The notes under the pieces are model-generated. The model did not search any database. It was given only the letters and a program-made list of their open reading frames with translations, and was not told the origin of the DNA. A stretch of DNA of 64,000 nucleotides from Bradyrhizobium sp. ARR65 (GTDB lineage: Bacteria; Pseudomonadota; Alphaproteobacteria; Rhizobiales; Xanthobacteraceae): positions 22,764 to 86,763 of the forward strand of contig NZ_AWZU01000034.1 in assembly GCF_000472385.1 (NCBI RefSeq), written 5' to 3'. This document shows, one piece after another, positions 34,987 through 43,502 of the stretch (its first letter is position 1; each line of letters starts with the position of its first letter). The translations under genes were made by a program, and so were the position numbers.

Positions 34987-36104
34987 AGGGAAGCCTCGAG
35001 TGCCGGGGTGAGGGTCGGCTTCGGCCCGGGCGCGAGCAGGCCCTGATAGAGCACGACGTAACAATCGATCATTCGCCGCAGCGAATAGTTTCGTGAGCGC
35101 GCCGCTGCGGCCTGCTGTAGCGCCGTGCGTTTCGCGGCATCGCCGCTCAGCTCGGCCAAGGTTCGGTGAAGCACGGTCGCATCGGTCGGATCGACAAAGA
35201 AAGCCGCCCCATCCCAGAGCTCGCGAAAGGTTGGAATGTCTGAAAGGACGAGCGCGCATCCCGCCGAAGCGGCTTCGAGAACGGACAGACCAAACGGCTC
35301 GTAAAGAGCGGGACTTACGAAGATCGCGGCCCGCCGCATTAACCGAGCCAGTTCGGCATGGGAGACTTGACCGAGCAACTGAATTGCCGAGGGACCATTT
35401 TGAGAGCTCTCCGCCGGTCCCGCGACCAGGACCGGCCAATTGAGCCTGCCACCCGCGTGCAGCAGTGTCGAAAGATTTTTGGCTGCGTCCCACATCCGCC
35501 CCGCGGCGAGGATGAAATCGCCTTTTCGATCTGGAGGTGCGTCGGCCGACGCAATGCCGTTCCAGATCACAAAGCCGGGCGAGCGAGGCCGATATAGATC
35601 GACAACTATATCGTGATAGGCCCGGCTGGGACAAACCCAGGCCTGCGCATGATGCAGCCCGGCAGCGACCGCTCCCGCATAGTTGCGCCAGCGCGCCTCC
35701 GATAGCCACGCGGTGTCCTTGCAGGCAGCCGCCCACGAATTGACGCAGGAATGCGCGCCAATGACTGCGGGGCAGTTCCACTCGAACGCCGCTTCGCGGA
35801 AACTGTTGAGATGAACCATGTCCGGCCGCAGCCGCGCTTCGAGCCCGCCGAGGAAGCGGCGGGCGGCCGCCACGTTGCGCCCCTCCGGATCCTGCCATTC
35901 AAGGGCGAGCGACGTTTCGACCAGATGCACCGATGACGCCGAGATCATCGCGCGCTGATCCTCGCGTGGCGGCGGACCCATCGTGACGAGATGGACATCG
36001 GCGCCCCGGCTCGCGAGCGCCGAGGCGAGTCCGCTTGCGTAGGTCCAGACGCCGCCGATGGTGTCGGTCGTCAGCAGGATCCGGAGATCCGACAAGCGGT
36101 TCAT
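34983..36104 (-). CDS. GT4-family glycosyltransferase
   Basis: A 373-residue GT-B enzyme of family 4: TTDTIGGVWTYASGLASAL at the start (the typical G-G-V loop), FILAAGRMWDAAKNLSTL between the domains and SPALYEPFGLSVLEAASAGC with the two donor-binding glutamates. These retaining transferases use nucleotide sugars. Its ATG shares a base with the stop of the radical SAM gene's downstream neighbour arrangement (TGATG), so translation is coupled. Sugar specificity cannot be read. Confidence 0.82.
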   Translation of the reverse strand: MNRLSDLRILLTTDTIGGVWTYASGLASALASRGADVHLVTMGPPPREDQRAMISASSVHLVETSLALEWQDPEGRNVAAARRFLGGLEARLRPDMVHLNSFREAAFEWNCPAVIGAHSCVNSWAAACKDTAWLSEARWRNYAGAVAAGLHHAQAWVCPSRAYHDIVVDLYRPRSPGFVIWNGIASADAPPDRKGDFILAAGRMWDAAKNLSTLLHAGGRLNWPVLVAGPAESSQNGPSAIQLLGQVSHAELARLMRRAAIFVSPALYEPFGLSVLEAASAGCALVLSDIPTFRELWDGAAFFVDPTDATVLHRTLAELSGDAAKRTALQQAAAARSRNYSLRRMIDCYVVLYQGLLAPGPKPTLTPALEASL

Positions 36105-37387
36105 CAGATCACCTGCGCTTCTAACGCGCTCAGCGGCATGGGGCGTTCCTCCTGAACGTCGCTGAACTGGTTGAACATGGCAAGATAGTGCGCATGGGCG
36201 CGCTCCCATGCGAAATCGTCGGGCTCGCCCCAAAGCCTCCGGTAATCCGGCGAGCCGGGATAGGGATAGAGCGGCACGGGATCATTGGCCCAGACGCCAT
36301 TGTCCTGCATTTTCCTGCGCCAACGCTGCACGACCGGATCGTCGTCCTGCGGCATCTCGATGAGATTGGCCTGGACGAACGGCACGTGCTTTCGCGCGTG
36401 GATCAGCCGATCCGCGAGCTGGTCCGTTGTCATCCTGCAGTTCTTGGCAAGCGCCGCGCGCCCCTCGGCGGAAAGACTCTCGACACCCGCCTCGATCGAG
36501 ACGCAGCCGGCTCTGCCGAGAAGCTCGAGCATCTCCGGCTTCCAGAGATCGATGCGAGTCTGCACGCCGAATTTGAGGCCGCGCCCGACCAGGCCCTTCA
36601 GGAGCTCGGCATTTGGCAGAAAGATCTCGTCGATGAAATAGATGTATTCAGCGCCGCGGCGACGCAGGTGATCGATCTCCGCGAGGATGATTTCGGGCGG
36701 ACGCTTGCGATAGGCGTTGCGGAAGTTCTCCTTGGCGCAGAACGTGCAGTTATAGGGACAGCCGCGTGAGGCCTCGACTTCGGCGCCGGGACCAACCGGC
36801 TCCGCTTCGAAGCGATGGTGATGATGCTGGTGCCGTTGCACCATTTCAGCCGGCCAGTCGAGCGGCGGTTGATCGGAGAAGGCCACCGCCTGCGGTCCGC
36901 CATTGACGCGGACGCGTCCACCATTCTCCCAGCATAACCCCACGAAGTCGCGCTCGCCGTTTGCGAGCCGCAACAGACTGTGCTCGCATTCACCCATCAC
37001 GATGATGTCGGCCGCTAGCTTCTTCAGCGCGGCGCGTGGCGTCGTCGAGCCGTGCGGGCCGACCGCGACAAGCGTCGGGGCGAGATCGCGAAGCGCGAAT
37101 GTCAGCTCTTGGGGCACGCGCAGCTCCGGCGGCGCACAGCGCCAAAACAGGTAGGTTGGTGCCGTGGTCACGACGATCATGTCGGGACCAAAGGCGCGCA
37201 GTTCAGTCTCGATCTGGGCGAGCGAGAGACCGAACATATGCGCGTCGAGCAACAGGGTGGGATGCCCGGCCACGCGGAGATAATGCTGCGCAATTCCGAA
37301 CTCGAGCGGCAGATGTGGCGATCGACAGCCGAAATAGATGCTGCCCTCGAAATGCCAGTTCGGGTTGATCAGGGCGACGCGCGTCAT
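36104..37387 (-). CDS. B12-binding domain radical SAM protein
   Basis: A 427-residue protein with an N-terminal cobalamin-binding Rossmann domain (about residues 1-150: DAHMFGLSLAQIETELR, GPDMIVVTTAPT, VAVGPHGSTTP) and a radical SAM barrel with the cluster motif CPYNCTFC near residue 215, then YIYFIDEIFLPNAELL and SIEAGVESLSAEG. Such enzymes methylate unreactive carbon or phosphorus, or rearrange rings. I recall a TIGRFAM model (TIGR04295) for B12-radical SAM proteins of oligosaccharide clusters, which I could not check. The linkage to transferases suggests it alters a sugar or aglycone. Confidence 0.82.
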   Translation of the reverse strand: MTRVALINPNWHFEGSIYFGCRSPHLPLEFGIAQHYLRVAGHPTLLLDAHMFGLSLAQIETELRAFGPDMIVVTTAPTYLFWRCAPPELRVPQELTFALRDLAPTLVAVGPHGSTTPRAALKKLAADIIVMGECEHSLLRLANGERDFVGLCWENGGRVRVNGGPQAVAFSDQPPLDWPAEMVQRHQHHHHRFEAEPVGPGAEVEASRGCPYNCTFCAKENFRNAYRKRPPEIILAEIDHLRRRGAEYIYFIDEIFLPNAELLKGLVGRGLKFGVQTRIDLWKPEMLELLGRAGCVSIEAGVESLSAEGRAALAKNCRMTTDQLADRLIHARKHVPFVQANLIEMPQDDDPVVQRWRRKMQDNGVWANDPVPLYPYPGSPDYRRLWGEPDDFAWERAHAHYLAMFNQFSDVQEERPMPLSALEAQVI

Positions 37388-38454
37388 GCGAGCGCTCCAC
37401 GGTTTCCCAAGGCGCTTCCGAAGCGGCTCCCGAGCCAAGCTTGCAGCGAGGACAGGCCGTCAACGAGGGACGTGGTCGGCTGCCACCCGACCGCGGCGGA
37501 GAGCGCGCTGACATCGCTCACATACCAGGGCTGGTCACCCGGCCGCCAATCGGCGAAGCCGAATCTGATGTCCTGATTCGTGAGATGCCTGAGCAGCTCG
37601 ATCAGCTCGAGCAGGCTGACGGAGTTCGCGGCACCGCCGCCCAGATTAAAGATCTGTCCGCGTGTGCGCTCGATCTTATCGAGCACCGCGATCCAGGCCT
37701 CGGCGGCATCCGCGACATAGAGCGCATCGCGCACCTGCAGCCCATCGCCGTAGATCGTGAGCGGATCGCCGCGCAGGGCAGAGAGCACGAAATGCGCGAT
37801 CCAGCCTTGATCCTCGGTGCCGAATTGGCGTGGCCCATAGATGCAGCTCATTCGCATCACGACCGTGCGCAGGCCGAAGACCCTGGCGTAATCGCGTACA
37901 TACTGGTCCGCCGTCCCTTTGGAGCAGCCGTAAGGACTGTAAAAATCGAGGGGCGCGTTCTCGGTCATGCCGCATGCCAGAGCGGGATCCGCGGGGACAT
38001 AACGACGGCCGCTCCTTACGATCTGGGTGTCGTCAACGAGCCGGCCATAGACCTTGTTGGTGGAAGCAAAGATGACGGGAGCGCCTGGGTTATGGAGCCG
38101 CACCGCCTCAAGCACGTTGATGGTGCCGCGGGCGTTGGTCTCGAAATCCTCGAGCGGACGATCCAGGCTGCTCGTGACCGCGACTTGGGCCGCGAGATGC
38201 AGCACGGCGCGCGCCTCGCGGACGGCGTCAATCACGGGAATTGGATCGCGCACGTCCGCGACCGCAATATTTACGCGATCGGGATGACGGGACCGCAGCC
38301 ATTGGGCGTTTTCGCGAACGCCGGACCGCGCGAGGTTGTCCAAGATCATCACCTGATCGCCGCGCGCGGCGAGCCGATCCGCCAGATTGCAGCCGATGAA
38401 GCCGCATCCGCCGGTGACGAGAATGGGCTTGTCGCGACCCTTGCTGTTGATCAT
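37384..38454 (-). CDS. NAD-dependent epimerase, CDP-paratose 2-epimerase-like
   Basis: A 356-residue extended SDR. The sequence TGGCGFIGCNLADRLA, STNKVYGRL, DFYSPYGCSKGTADQYVRDYAR and RMSCIYGPRQFGTEDQGWI is the pattern of CDP-paratose/CDP-tyvelose 2-epimerases, with the YxxxK dyad in YGCSK. It probably epimerises or dehydrates a nucleotide sugar, perhaps a C2 epimerisation. It overlaps the genes on both sides by 4 bp. Confidence 0.8.
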   Translation of the reverse strand: MINSKGRDKPILVTGGCGFIGCNLADRLAARGDQVMILDNLARSGVRENAQWLRSRHPDRVNIAVADVRDPIPVIDAVREARAVLHLAAQVAVTSSLDRPLEDFETNARGTINVLEAVRLHNPGAPVIFASTNKVYGRLVDDTQIVRSGRRYVPADPALACGMTENAPLDFYSPYGCSKGTADQYVRDYARVFGLRTVVMRMSCIYGPRQFGTEDQGWIAHFVLSALRGDPLTIYGDGLQVRDALYVADAAEAWIAVLDKIERTRGQIFNLGGGAANSVSLLELIELLRHLTNQDIRFGFADWRPGDQPWYVSDVSALSAAVGWQPTTSLVDGLSSLQAWLGSRFGSALGNRGALA

Positions 38455-39563
38455 GCCACCAGTCCTCGCCGCAGGAGTTCCTCGGTCGCTCGTTCCGCCT
38501 GATCGTCGGCGACTTGATCAGCCAGGTAGCCCGCGAGTTCGTCGAGCCCTTCCTCGAAGCCGACGCGCGGCTCGAACCCCAATATCGCGCGGCTCTTTTC
38601 GATGTCGGCGAAGCAATGCCGGATGTCGCCGGCGCGGTATTTTCCCGTGATATGCGGTGCCAGCGCCGGGCGGCCCATCACCCGCGCGAGGTCCTGGGCG
38701 ACCGACAGAATGCTGCGACTCCGGCCGGACCCGATGTTGAAGACGTCGTTGACGTGGTCCGTTTCCAGCGCAAGCCGGCAGGCGCGGGCGACATCGCGCA
38801 CGTGGACGAAGTCGCGACGCTGCAGGCCATCTTCGAACACGAGTGGCGGGCGATCATTGAGCAGGCGGGCGGCGAAGATCGCGAGCACGCCGGTGTAGGG
38901 ATTGGAGAGTGCCTGGTTGGGACCGAAGACGTTGAAGAAGCGCAGCGCGATCGTGGCAATGCCGTAGGCCTTTCCGGCGATCAGGCACATCCGCTCCTGC
39001 GCGTATTTGTTCAGGGCATAGATCGAGCTCAGCGAGGGCTGCTTGGTCTCCGGGGTTGGCAGAGGGACGAGGTGGCGGCCCTGCGCATCCTTCAGTTCCC
39101 ATTCGCACCGTTTGAGCTGGTCGATCGAACGCTCTTCCGGGGAGACGACTTGGTCGTCCGCAGTGCGGCCCAGCCCTTCGCCATAAATACTCATCGACGA
39201 AGCGACCAGCAGACGTTCGACCGGACGCTTGGTCAGTGTCTGCAGCAGAATCGCGGTCCCGAGCTCATTGGCCCTGACATAGCTCTCGATGTCGTACATG
39301 CTCTGTCCGACGCCGACGCTCGAAGCAAGATGGACGACCATATCGACGCCGCGCAACGCGCGATCGACGGAAAATGCGTCGGTCAGGTCACCAACGATCA
39401 ACTCGGCATCCTTGTTGAGATAGGCCGGGCGTTGGCGAAGAGGGCCGTGAACCTGGGGCGAGAGGTTGTCGAGCAGCCGGACTTCGTAGCCGGCGCGGAG
39501 CAGCACATCGGCGACATGCGATCCGATGAAGCCCGCGCCTCCGGTGATCAGAACTCGTCTCAT
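38451..39563 (-). CDS. NAD-dependent nucleotide-sugar epimerase
   Basis: A 370-residue extended SDR with RRVLITGGAGFIGSH, VVHLASSVGVGQSMYDI, ASSMSIYGEG and the YALNKY dyad, resembling UDP-glucose/UDP-glucuronate 4-epimerases. It is the first gene of the downstream half of the cluster, 221 bp away from the phosphopentomutase gene, and begins after GGAAGGAGAG. The substrate is not certain. Confidence 0.8.
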   Translation of the reverse strand: MRRVLITGGAGFIGSHVADVLLRAGYEVRLLDNLSPQVHGPLRQRPAYLNKDAELIVGDLTDAFSVDRALRGVDMVVHLASSVGVGQSMYDIESYVRANELGTAILLQTLTKRPVERLLVASSMSIYGEGLGRTADDQVVSPEERSIDQLKRCEWELKDAQGRHLVPLPTPETKQPSLSSIYALNKYAQERMCLIAGKAYGIATIALRFFNVFGPNQALSNPYTGVLAIFAARLLNDRPPLVFEDGLQRRDFVHVRDVARACRLALETDHVNDVFNIGSGRSRSILSVAQDLARVMGRPALAPHITGKYRAGDIRHCFADIEKSRAILGFEPRVGFEEGLDELAGYLADQVADDQAERATEELLRRGLVA

Positions 39564-39784
39564 TCGTCGGCTCTCCTTCCAGACTGAGCGGATTGCGACC
39601 GTTCGTTCTTGGAGTGGAAAGCGCGTTTCAACCACAGAGCGGATTGAATTTGCGTAACGTGCTCATCACTCCGCAGGTTAGAAGCGAAGCAACGAATGAT
39701 GGTTCCTCAGCGACGTACAAACGAAAATTTCTCTAACATACATCAATAACGCAGGTGAAATTCGTAAAGCTCCGGCCAATCTGA

Positions 39785-40993
39785 TCAGAATGACCGTCCG
39801 TGGCGAAGCGCCGGCAGGTCCAGATGCTGGGCAACAGTGGCGCCGATATCTGCGAAGCCGATACGTTTGCCGATCGGCTCGCGCGGATGGCCGCCGCAGA
39901 GAAGGATCGGGACCTGCTCACGCGTATGGTCGGTTCCTTGCCAAGTCGGATCGCAGCCGTGATCGGCTGTGATGACGAACAAGTCGTCGGATTTCAATCG
40001 CGACAGGAGATCGGGCAGGCGTTGATCGAATGCTTCCAGGGCGGCGGCGTATCCCGCGATATCGCGACGGTGGCCATAGACGCTGTCGAAGTCGATGAAG
40101 TTGGCAAACAGCAGTCCGCCATCGCGGAGCTCGTCCCAGCCCTGGACCGTGCGATCGAACAGGGCGTTATTGCCGTCGCCTCTCTTGTTACGGCCGGTTC
40201 CGCGATGAGCGAAAATGTCGTCGATCTTGCCGATCGAGATGACGTCGCGGCCGTTCGCCGTCGCAACGTCCAGTATGGTGTCTTCGGGCGGCGGCACTGA
40301 AAAGTCGCGCCGGTTGGAAGTTCGCTTGAAAGTCTCCGGCGATGCACCGCGGAAGGGCCGGGCAATCACGCGGCCGATGTTGAGCGGGTCGACGATGGGG
40401 CGCGCAATCGCGCAGAGCTCATACAGGCGCTCCAGCCCGAAGGTCTCCTCATGAGCCGCGATCTGAAACACGCTGTCGGCGGAGGTGTAGCAGATCGGCT
40501 GACCGGTCTTCATATGCGTCGAACCGAGTGCGGCGATGATGTCGGTTCCGGATGCGTGGCAGTTGCCGAGGACGCCGGGCAGATCGGCTTGCGCGCACAG
40601 GCTGTCGATCAGCGCTTGTGGGAAGCAGGGCGTCGTCCGCGGAAAATAACCCCAGTCGAATGCGACGGGCACGCCGGCGATTTCCCAATGGCCCGACGGC
40701 GTATCCTTGCCTTTCGATTGCTCACTGGCACAGCCGAAACGGCCCATTGACGCGGTGCGGTGTTTCAACCCGGGGGGATGACGTCCTGTAGCGAGACGGC
40801 AGGCCTCGCCGAGGCCAAGTGCGATGAGGTTGGGTACGCGCAACGGCCCGGTACGCTGCATGTTATCGGCTTTTCCAAGCGCGCAGGCCTCGGCGATATG
40901 ACCGACCGTATCGGCGCCTTCATCGCCGTAACGTGCGGCGTCCGGCGCGGCGCCGATTCCGACCGAGTCCATCACGAGGATCATGGCGCGCAT
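39785..40993 (-). CDS. deoB: phosphopentomutase
   Basis: A 402-residue enzyme of the alkaline-phosphatase superfamily that interconverts ribose (or deoxyribose) 1- and 5-phosphate. The metal and catalytic motifs are in place: ILVMDSVGIGAAPDA, KDTPSGHWE with the phosphorylated Thr, ADSVFQIAAHE and ITADHGCDPT. Length equals that of E. coli DeoB. The ATG at 40993 has GAGAGG 7 bp upstream and overlaps the glycosidase gene by 13 bp. It is not accompanied by nucleoside phosphorylases, so it may feed pentose 1-phosphate to the linked nucleotidyltransferase, which is inference. Confidence 0.9.
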   Translation of the reverse strand: MRAMILVMDSVGIGAAPDAARYGDEGADTVGHIAEACALGKADNMQRTGPLRVPNLIALGLGEACRLATGRHPPGLKHRTASMGRFGCASEQSKGKDTPSGHWEIAGVPVAFDWGYFPRTTPCFPQALIDSLCAQADLPGVLGNCHASGTDIIAALGSTHMKTGQPICYTSADSVFQIAAHEETFGLERLYELCAIARPIVDPLNIGRVIARPFRGASPETFKRTSNRRDFSVPPPEDTILDVATANGRDVISIGKIDDIFAHRGTGRNKRGDGNNALFDRTVQGWDELRDGGLLFANFIDFDSVYGHRRDIAGYAAALEAFDQRLPDLLSRLKSDDLFVITADHGCDPTWQGTDHTREQVPILLCGGHPREPIGKRIGFADIGATVAQHLDLPALRHGRSF

Positions 40994-41928
40994 AGCGGAA
41001 CCTCTCGCAAACCGCTCGATCGGGATGGTGCGCGGCTGGCACGATCGCAATAGCGCTCGATCATGCGCGCGCAAAACTCCGCGAACTCCTCCGGCTCGAG
41101 TGGGGGGCTGGTGTGATGCGGCGCAATGCCCCGGTGTTCCGGTGTGAAGCAGAGGGTCAGGGTCACCTCGAACTCCGACAGCGCATCCATCTGCCGGTCG
41201 AACCAGTCCAGAGCGTTGGGCCTGAAGCTATCAGCCCAGGACAGTCCGGTCCTCAAGTGGCGCACGCCAAGCCGCCGCATCCAGCGTACGGCGTCGTCGA
41301 GCCGGTGGTCTTCAAAATGGAACCACTGACACAAGCCCATCATGGGCGAATGCTGCGCGAAGGCATCGAGCGCAGGCTTCGGCGTGCCATCTTCGCGTAA
41401 GAGGCCCATGTGAAAATGCCGGTAGTAGGCGGAGCCTTCCGCCTCCTTGTGCCGCGTCGTCGCCTCCCAGGTGGCGGGTAGATCGTACAGGCTGTACCAG
41501 TGAATTCGCGGCGCGCGTCCCACAAGCAATTCGGCGGTGCGCTGCACGCCCCAAGCCTGCACCTCATCGGCGCCGAAGGACGAGACGCCGACCTCCGTCA
41601 CCCACACGGGGACGGACACCAGCGCCTGAATCTCGGCCAGCTTGTCCGGCCACTCGTCGATTTTCCACAAATTCCAATCCAGCGGAAACCCATGCACGGC
41701 GACCGCCTCGACATGATCGAGCACGCCACGCGATTTCATATTCTCGATGAAGCGCGGATCGATCGGGGAGATGCCGCCGAGTACACGCGGCAGGGTTGGA
41801 TGCACGGCGCGTATGGCCTTCGCCGCCGCGATGGCGGTGACGGCAAACTTCTGCCAATCGGGATCGATCAGGATGTCCCAATGAGATTTGTTGTTCGGCT
41901 CGTTCCAGATCTTGGCCGCTTCGATCAT
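40981..41928 (-). CDS. TIM-barrel glycoside hydrolase with apparently permuted order (GH39/xylosidase-like)
   Basis: A 315-residue protein in which the acid/base motif WNEPNN lies at residues 8-13 and the nucleophile motif VTEVG at about 110-114. Residues 182-190 (TPKPALDAF) resemble the usual barrel end. After this, at residues 196-285, comes a segment (GVRHLRTGLSWADSF, WFDRQMDAL, VTLTLCFTPE, EEFAEFCARMIERY) that in GH-A enzymes normally precedes WNEPN. So strands beta-4 to beta-8 appear before beta-1 to beta-3. Both gene ends are fixed by overlaps with the methyltransferase and deoB. It is cytoplasmic. Confidence 0.7.
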   Translation of the reverse strand: MIEAAKIWNEPNNKSHWDILIDPDWQKFAVTAIAAAKAIRAVHPTLPRVLGGISPIDPRFIENMKSRGVLDHVEAVAVHGFPLDWNLWKIDEWPDKLAEIQALVSVPVWVTEVGVSSFGADEVQAWGVQRTAELLVGRAPRIHWYSLYDLPATWEATTRHKEAEGSAYYRHFHMGLLREDGTPKPALDAFAQHSPMMGLCQWFHFEDHRLDDAVRWMRRLGVRHLRTGLSWADSFRPNALDWFDRQMDALSEFEVTLTLCFTPEHRGIAPHHTSPPLEPEEFAEFCARMIERYCDRASRAPSRSSGLREVPLCAP

Positions 41929-42692
41929 CGCGTGGGACCTCGTGACGGGTACACGGGACCATCCGCTTGCGGCCGCTCGACCTTTCTGCAGAGATACACC
42001 TCATCCTCCGGATGCGCCAGAATTGTGAAGCCGGCGCTGCGCAGCATCGCTTCCACGCAGGCACGGTTCGGCGCCCACCAATTGGTGGGATCGTCGGCGT
42101 ATTTGTGTTCGATGAAATGCAGTTTCGGATAGCCCGGACTGTCGAACTGCTCCGCGGTCCAGAAGTCGTAATTGTTTTCGATGGCATCCACGCGGCTATC
42201 GCCGCGCAGCATCGACTGAAACAGCAGCAGGTCGCGCGCGACGTGCTCCTGAATAAGATCAAGCGCGAGCAGGGGGTGACGAAGGTGATAGAGCACGCCC
42301 ATGAAGATCACGAGATCGAAACGCTCGCCCAGCGAACCGACGTCGTAAGCCGACAGCCTGCGGAATTCGATCTTGAGCCCCTTCACCTCGGCCGCGAACC
42401 GCGCCTGCGCCAGATACTCCTCGTCCGTATCAAGGCCCAGTACGCGGGCGGCGCCGCGGCGCTTCATCTCCATGGCATAGAACCCGGCGTTGCAGCCGAT
42501 GTCGAGAACCGACTTTCCCTCCAGATTCTCTGGGATGACGGTGGAAAACCGCCGCCATTTCACCATGGGGTAGTCGCCGAGGAAATGCGAAGGCGCCGTG
42601 GCCACGCCGTTGAGGTCGAGATTGTGAAACCAGGGTCCGAGGGCATTAATGCGTTGTCGGATTTCTTCTTTCGAGAGCGCGGCGCTGGTCAC
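41925..42692 (-). CDS. SAM-dependent class-I methyltransferase
   Basis: A 255-residue methyltransferase with motif I VLDIGCNAGFYAMEM and GLDTDEEYLAQAR, then FDLVIFMGVLYHLRHPLLAL. The N-terminal helical part (RINALGPWFHNLDL) and the FIEHKYADDPTNWWAPN region look like the TIGR04290/Rta_06860 methyltransferase family, a recollection not verified. It overlaps both neighbours by 4 bp and probably methylates a sugar hydroxyl or cyclitol in this pathway. Confidence 0.82.
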   Translation of the reverse strand: MTSAALSKEEIRQRINALGPWFHNLDLNGVATAPSHFLGDYPMVKWRRFSTVIPENLEGKSVLDIGCNAGFYAMEMKRRGAARVLGLDTDEEYLAQARFAAEVKGLKIEFRRLSAYDVGSLGERFDLVIFMGVLYHLRHPLLALDLIQEHVARDLLLFQSMLRGDSRVDAIENNYDFWTAEQFDSPGYPKLHFIEHKYADDPTNWWAPNRACVEAMLRSAGFTILAHPEDEVYLCRKVERPQADGPVYPSRGPTR

Positions 42693-43501
42693 GACACGCC
42701 TCCGCCGAAAGCGCGCGTCGAAGCGGCCATGCTATCGGCGACCGAAGCGGCGCGGAGCTTTGAGGGCCGATGATCGATGTCCTCGTTGGATGCCAAGAGG
42801 GCCATCGCCGTGCGATAGCCGTGGATGGTTCCGACATCGACATAGGACTCGCCTGCCTTCACCCCGATGCCGCTGCCGCCGGATGCGAGATAGCTGTTCA
42901 CCAGCGTGCCGAAATATTCGTCCTGACAGCCTCGCTCGCGCCAGAGCAGCTGCAGGTCGCGGAAGCCGGAAGCCGACATCTTGAAGGCGCCCCAAATCCA
43001 ATTCGATGCGGCATCGAGTTTCTTGACCTGGATCTCCTTGACGCGATCACCGTCGAGCACGACGGCATCGAAGAATTCGGGATGCTCGACGGGAAACAAC
43101 AGGAATGACAGGTCGGCATCGGGCAATGCACCAAGCGCGGTCTTCGGAAACCAGACTGTGTCGGGCAGGCCCACGACGACCTCCTCGTGGTCGCCGACCA
43201 CCGTGCCGGCCCTGAATACGGCGTCGCACAATCCTGATGCCTGTGGTTGCACCACATAAGCGAGCTGCGCGCTGCCGTAATGGTCGCCGAAATATTCCAG
43301 GATGTCGGATTTGCCGGGGGAGATCACGAAGCAGATCTTGTCGGCACCGCCCAAGATGAGTCGCTCAACCAGATATTCCGATACTGCGCAGGGACGATCG
43401 GCTCCTCCGTCGCTCCGGCTGCCTACCGGAAGCAGCTCTTTCGAAAATGCCAGCGGCTGGATACGGCTGCCGCGGCCGGCCGCGGGTACCACGCCCCACA
43501 T
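42689..43501 (-). CDS. sugar-phosphate nucleotidyltransferase
   Basis: A 270-residue GT-A fold nucleotidyltransferase: VPAAGRGSRIQPLAFSKELLPVG is the nucleotide-binding loop, and VVGLPDTVWFPKTAL contains the metal Asp. The core resembles glucose-1-phosphate thymidylyl- or uridylyltransferases, but the substrate cannot be fixed. With phosphopentomutase two genes downstream, a pentose-1-phosphate substrate is possible. One base separates it from the upstream CgeB-like gene. Confidence 0.8.
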   Translation of the reverse strand: MWGVVPAAGRGSRIQPLAFSKELLPVGSRSDGGADRPCAVSEYLVERLILGGADKICFVISPGKSDILEYFGDHYGSAQLAYVVQPQASGLCDAVFRAGTVVGDHEEVVVGLPDTVWFPKTALGALPDADLSFLLFPVEHPEFFDAVVLDGDRVKEIQVKKLDAASNWIWGAFKMSASGFRDLQLLWRERGCQDEYFGTLVNSYLASGGSGIGVKAGESYVDVGTIHGYRTAMALLASNEDIDHRPSKLRAASVADSMAASTRAFGGGVS

Positions 43502-43502
43502 C

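Noticed and set aside
33856..35898. A 680-codon reading of the third CgeB-like gene extended through the GT4 gene
   Set aside because: The extension runs inside another well-supported gene in a different frame; the ATG at 34986 gives the family's N-terminus.
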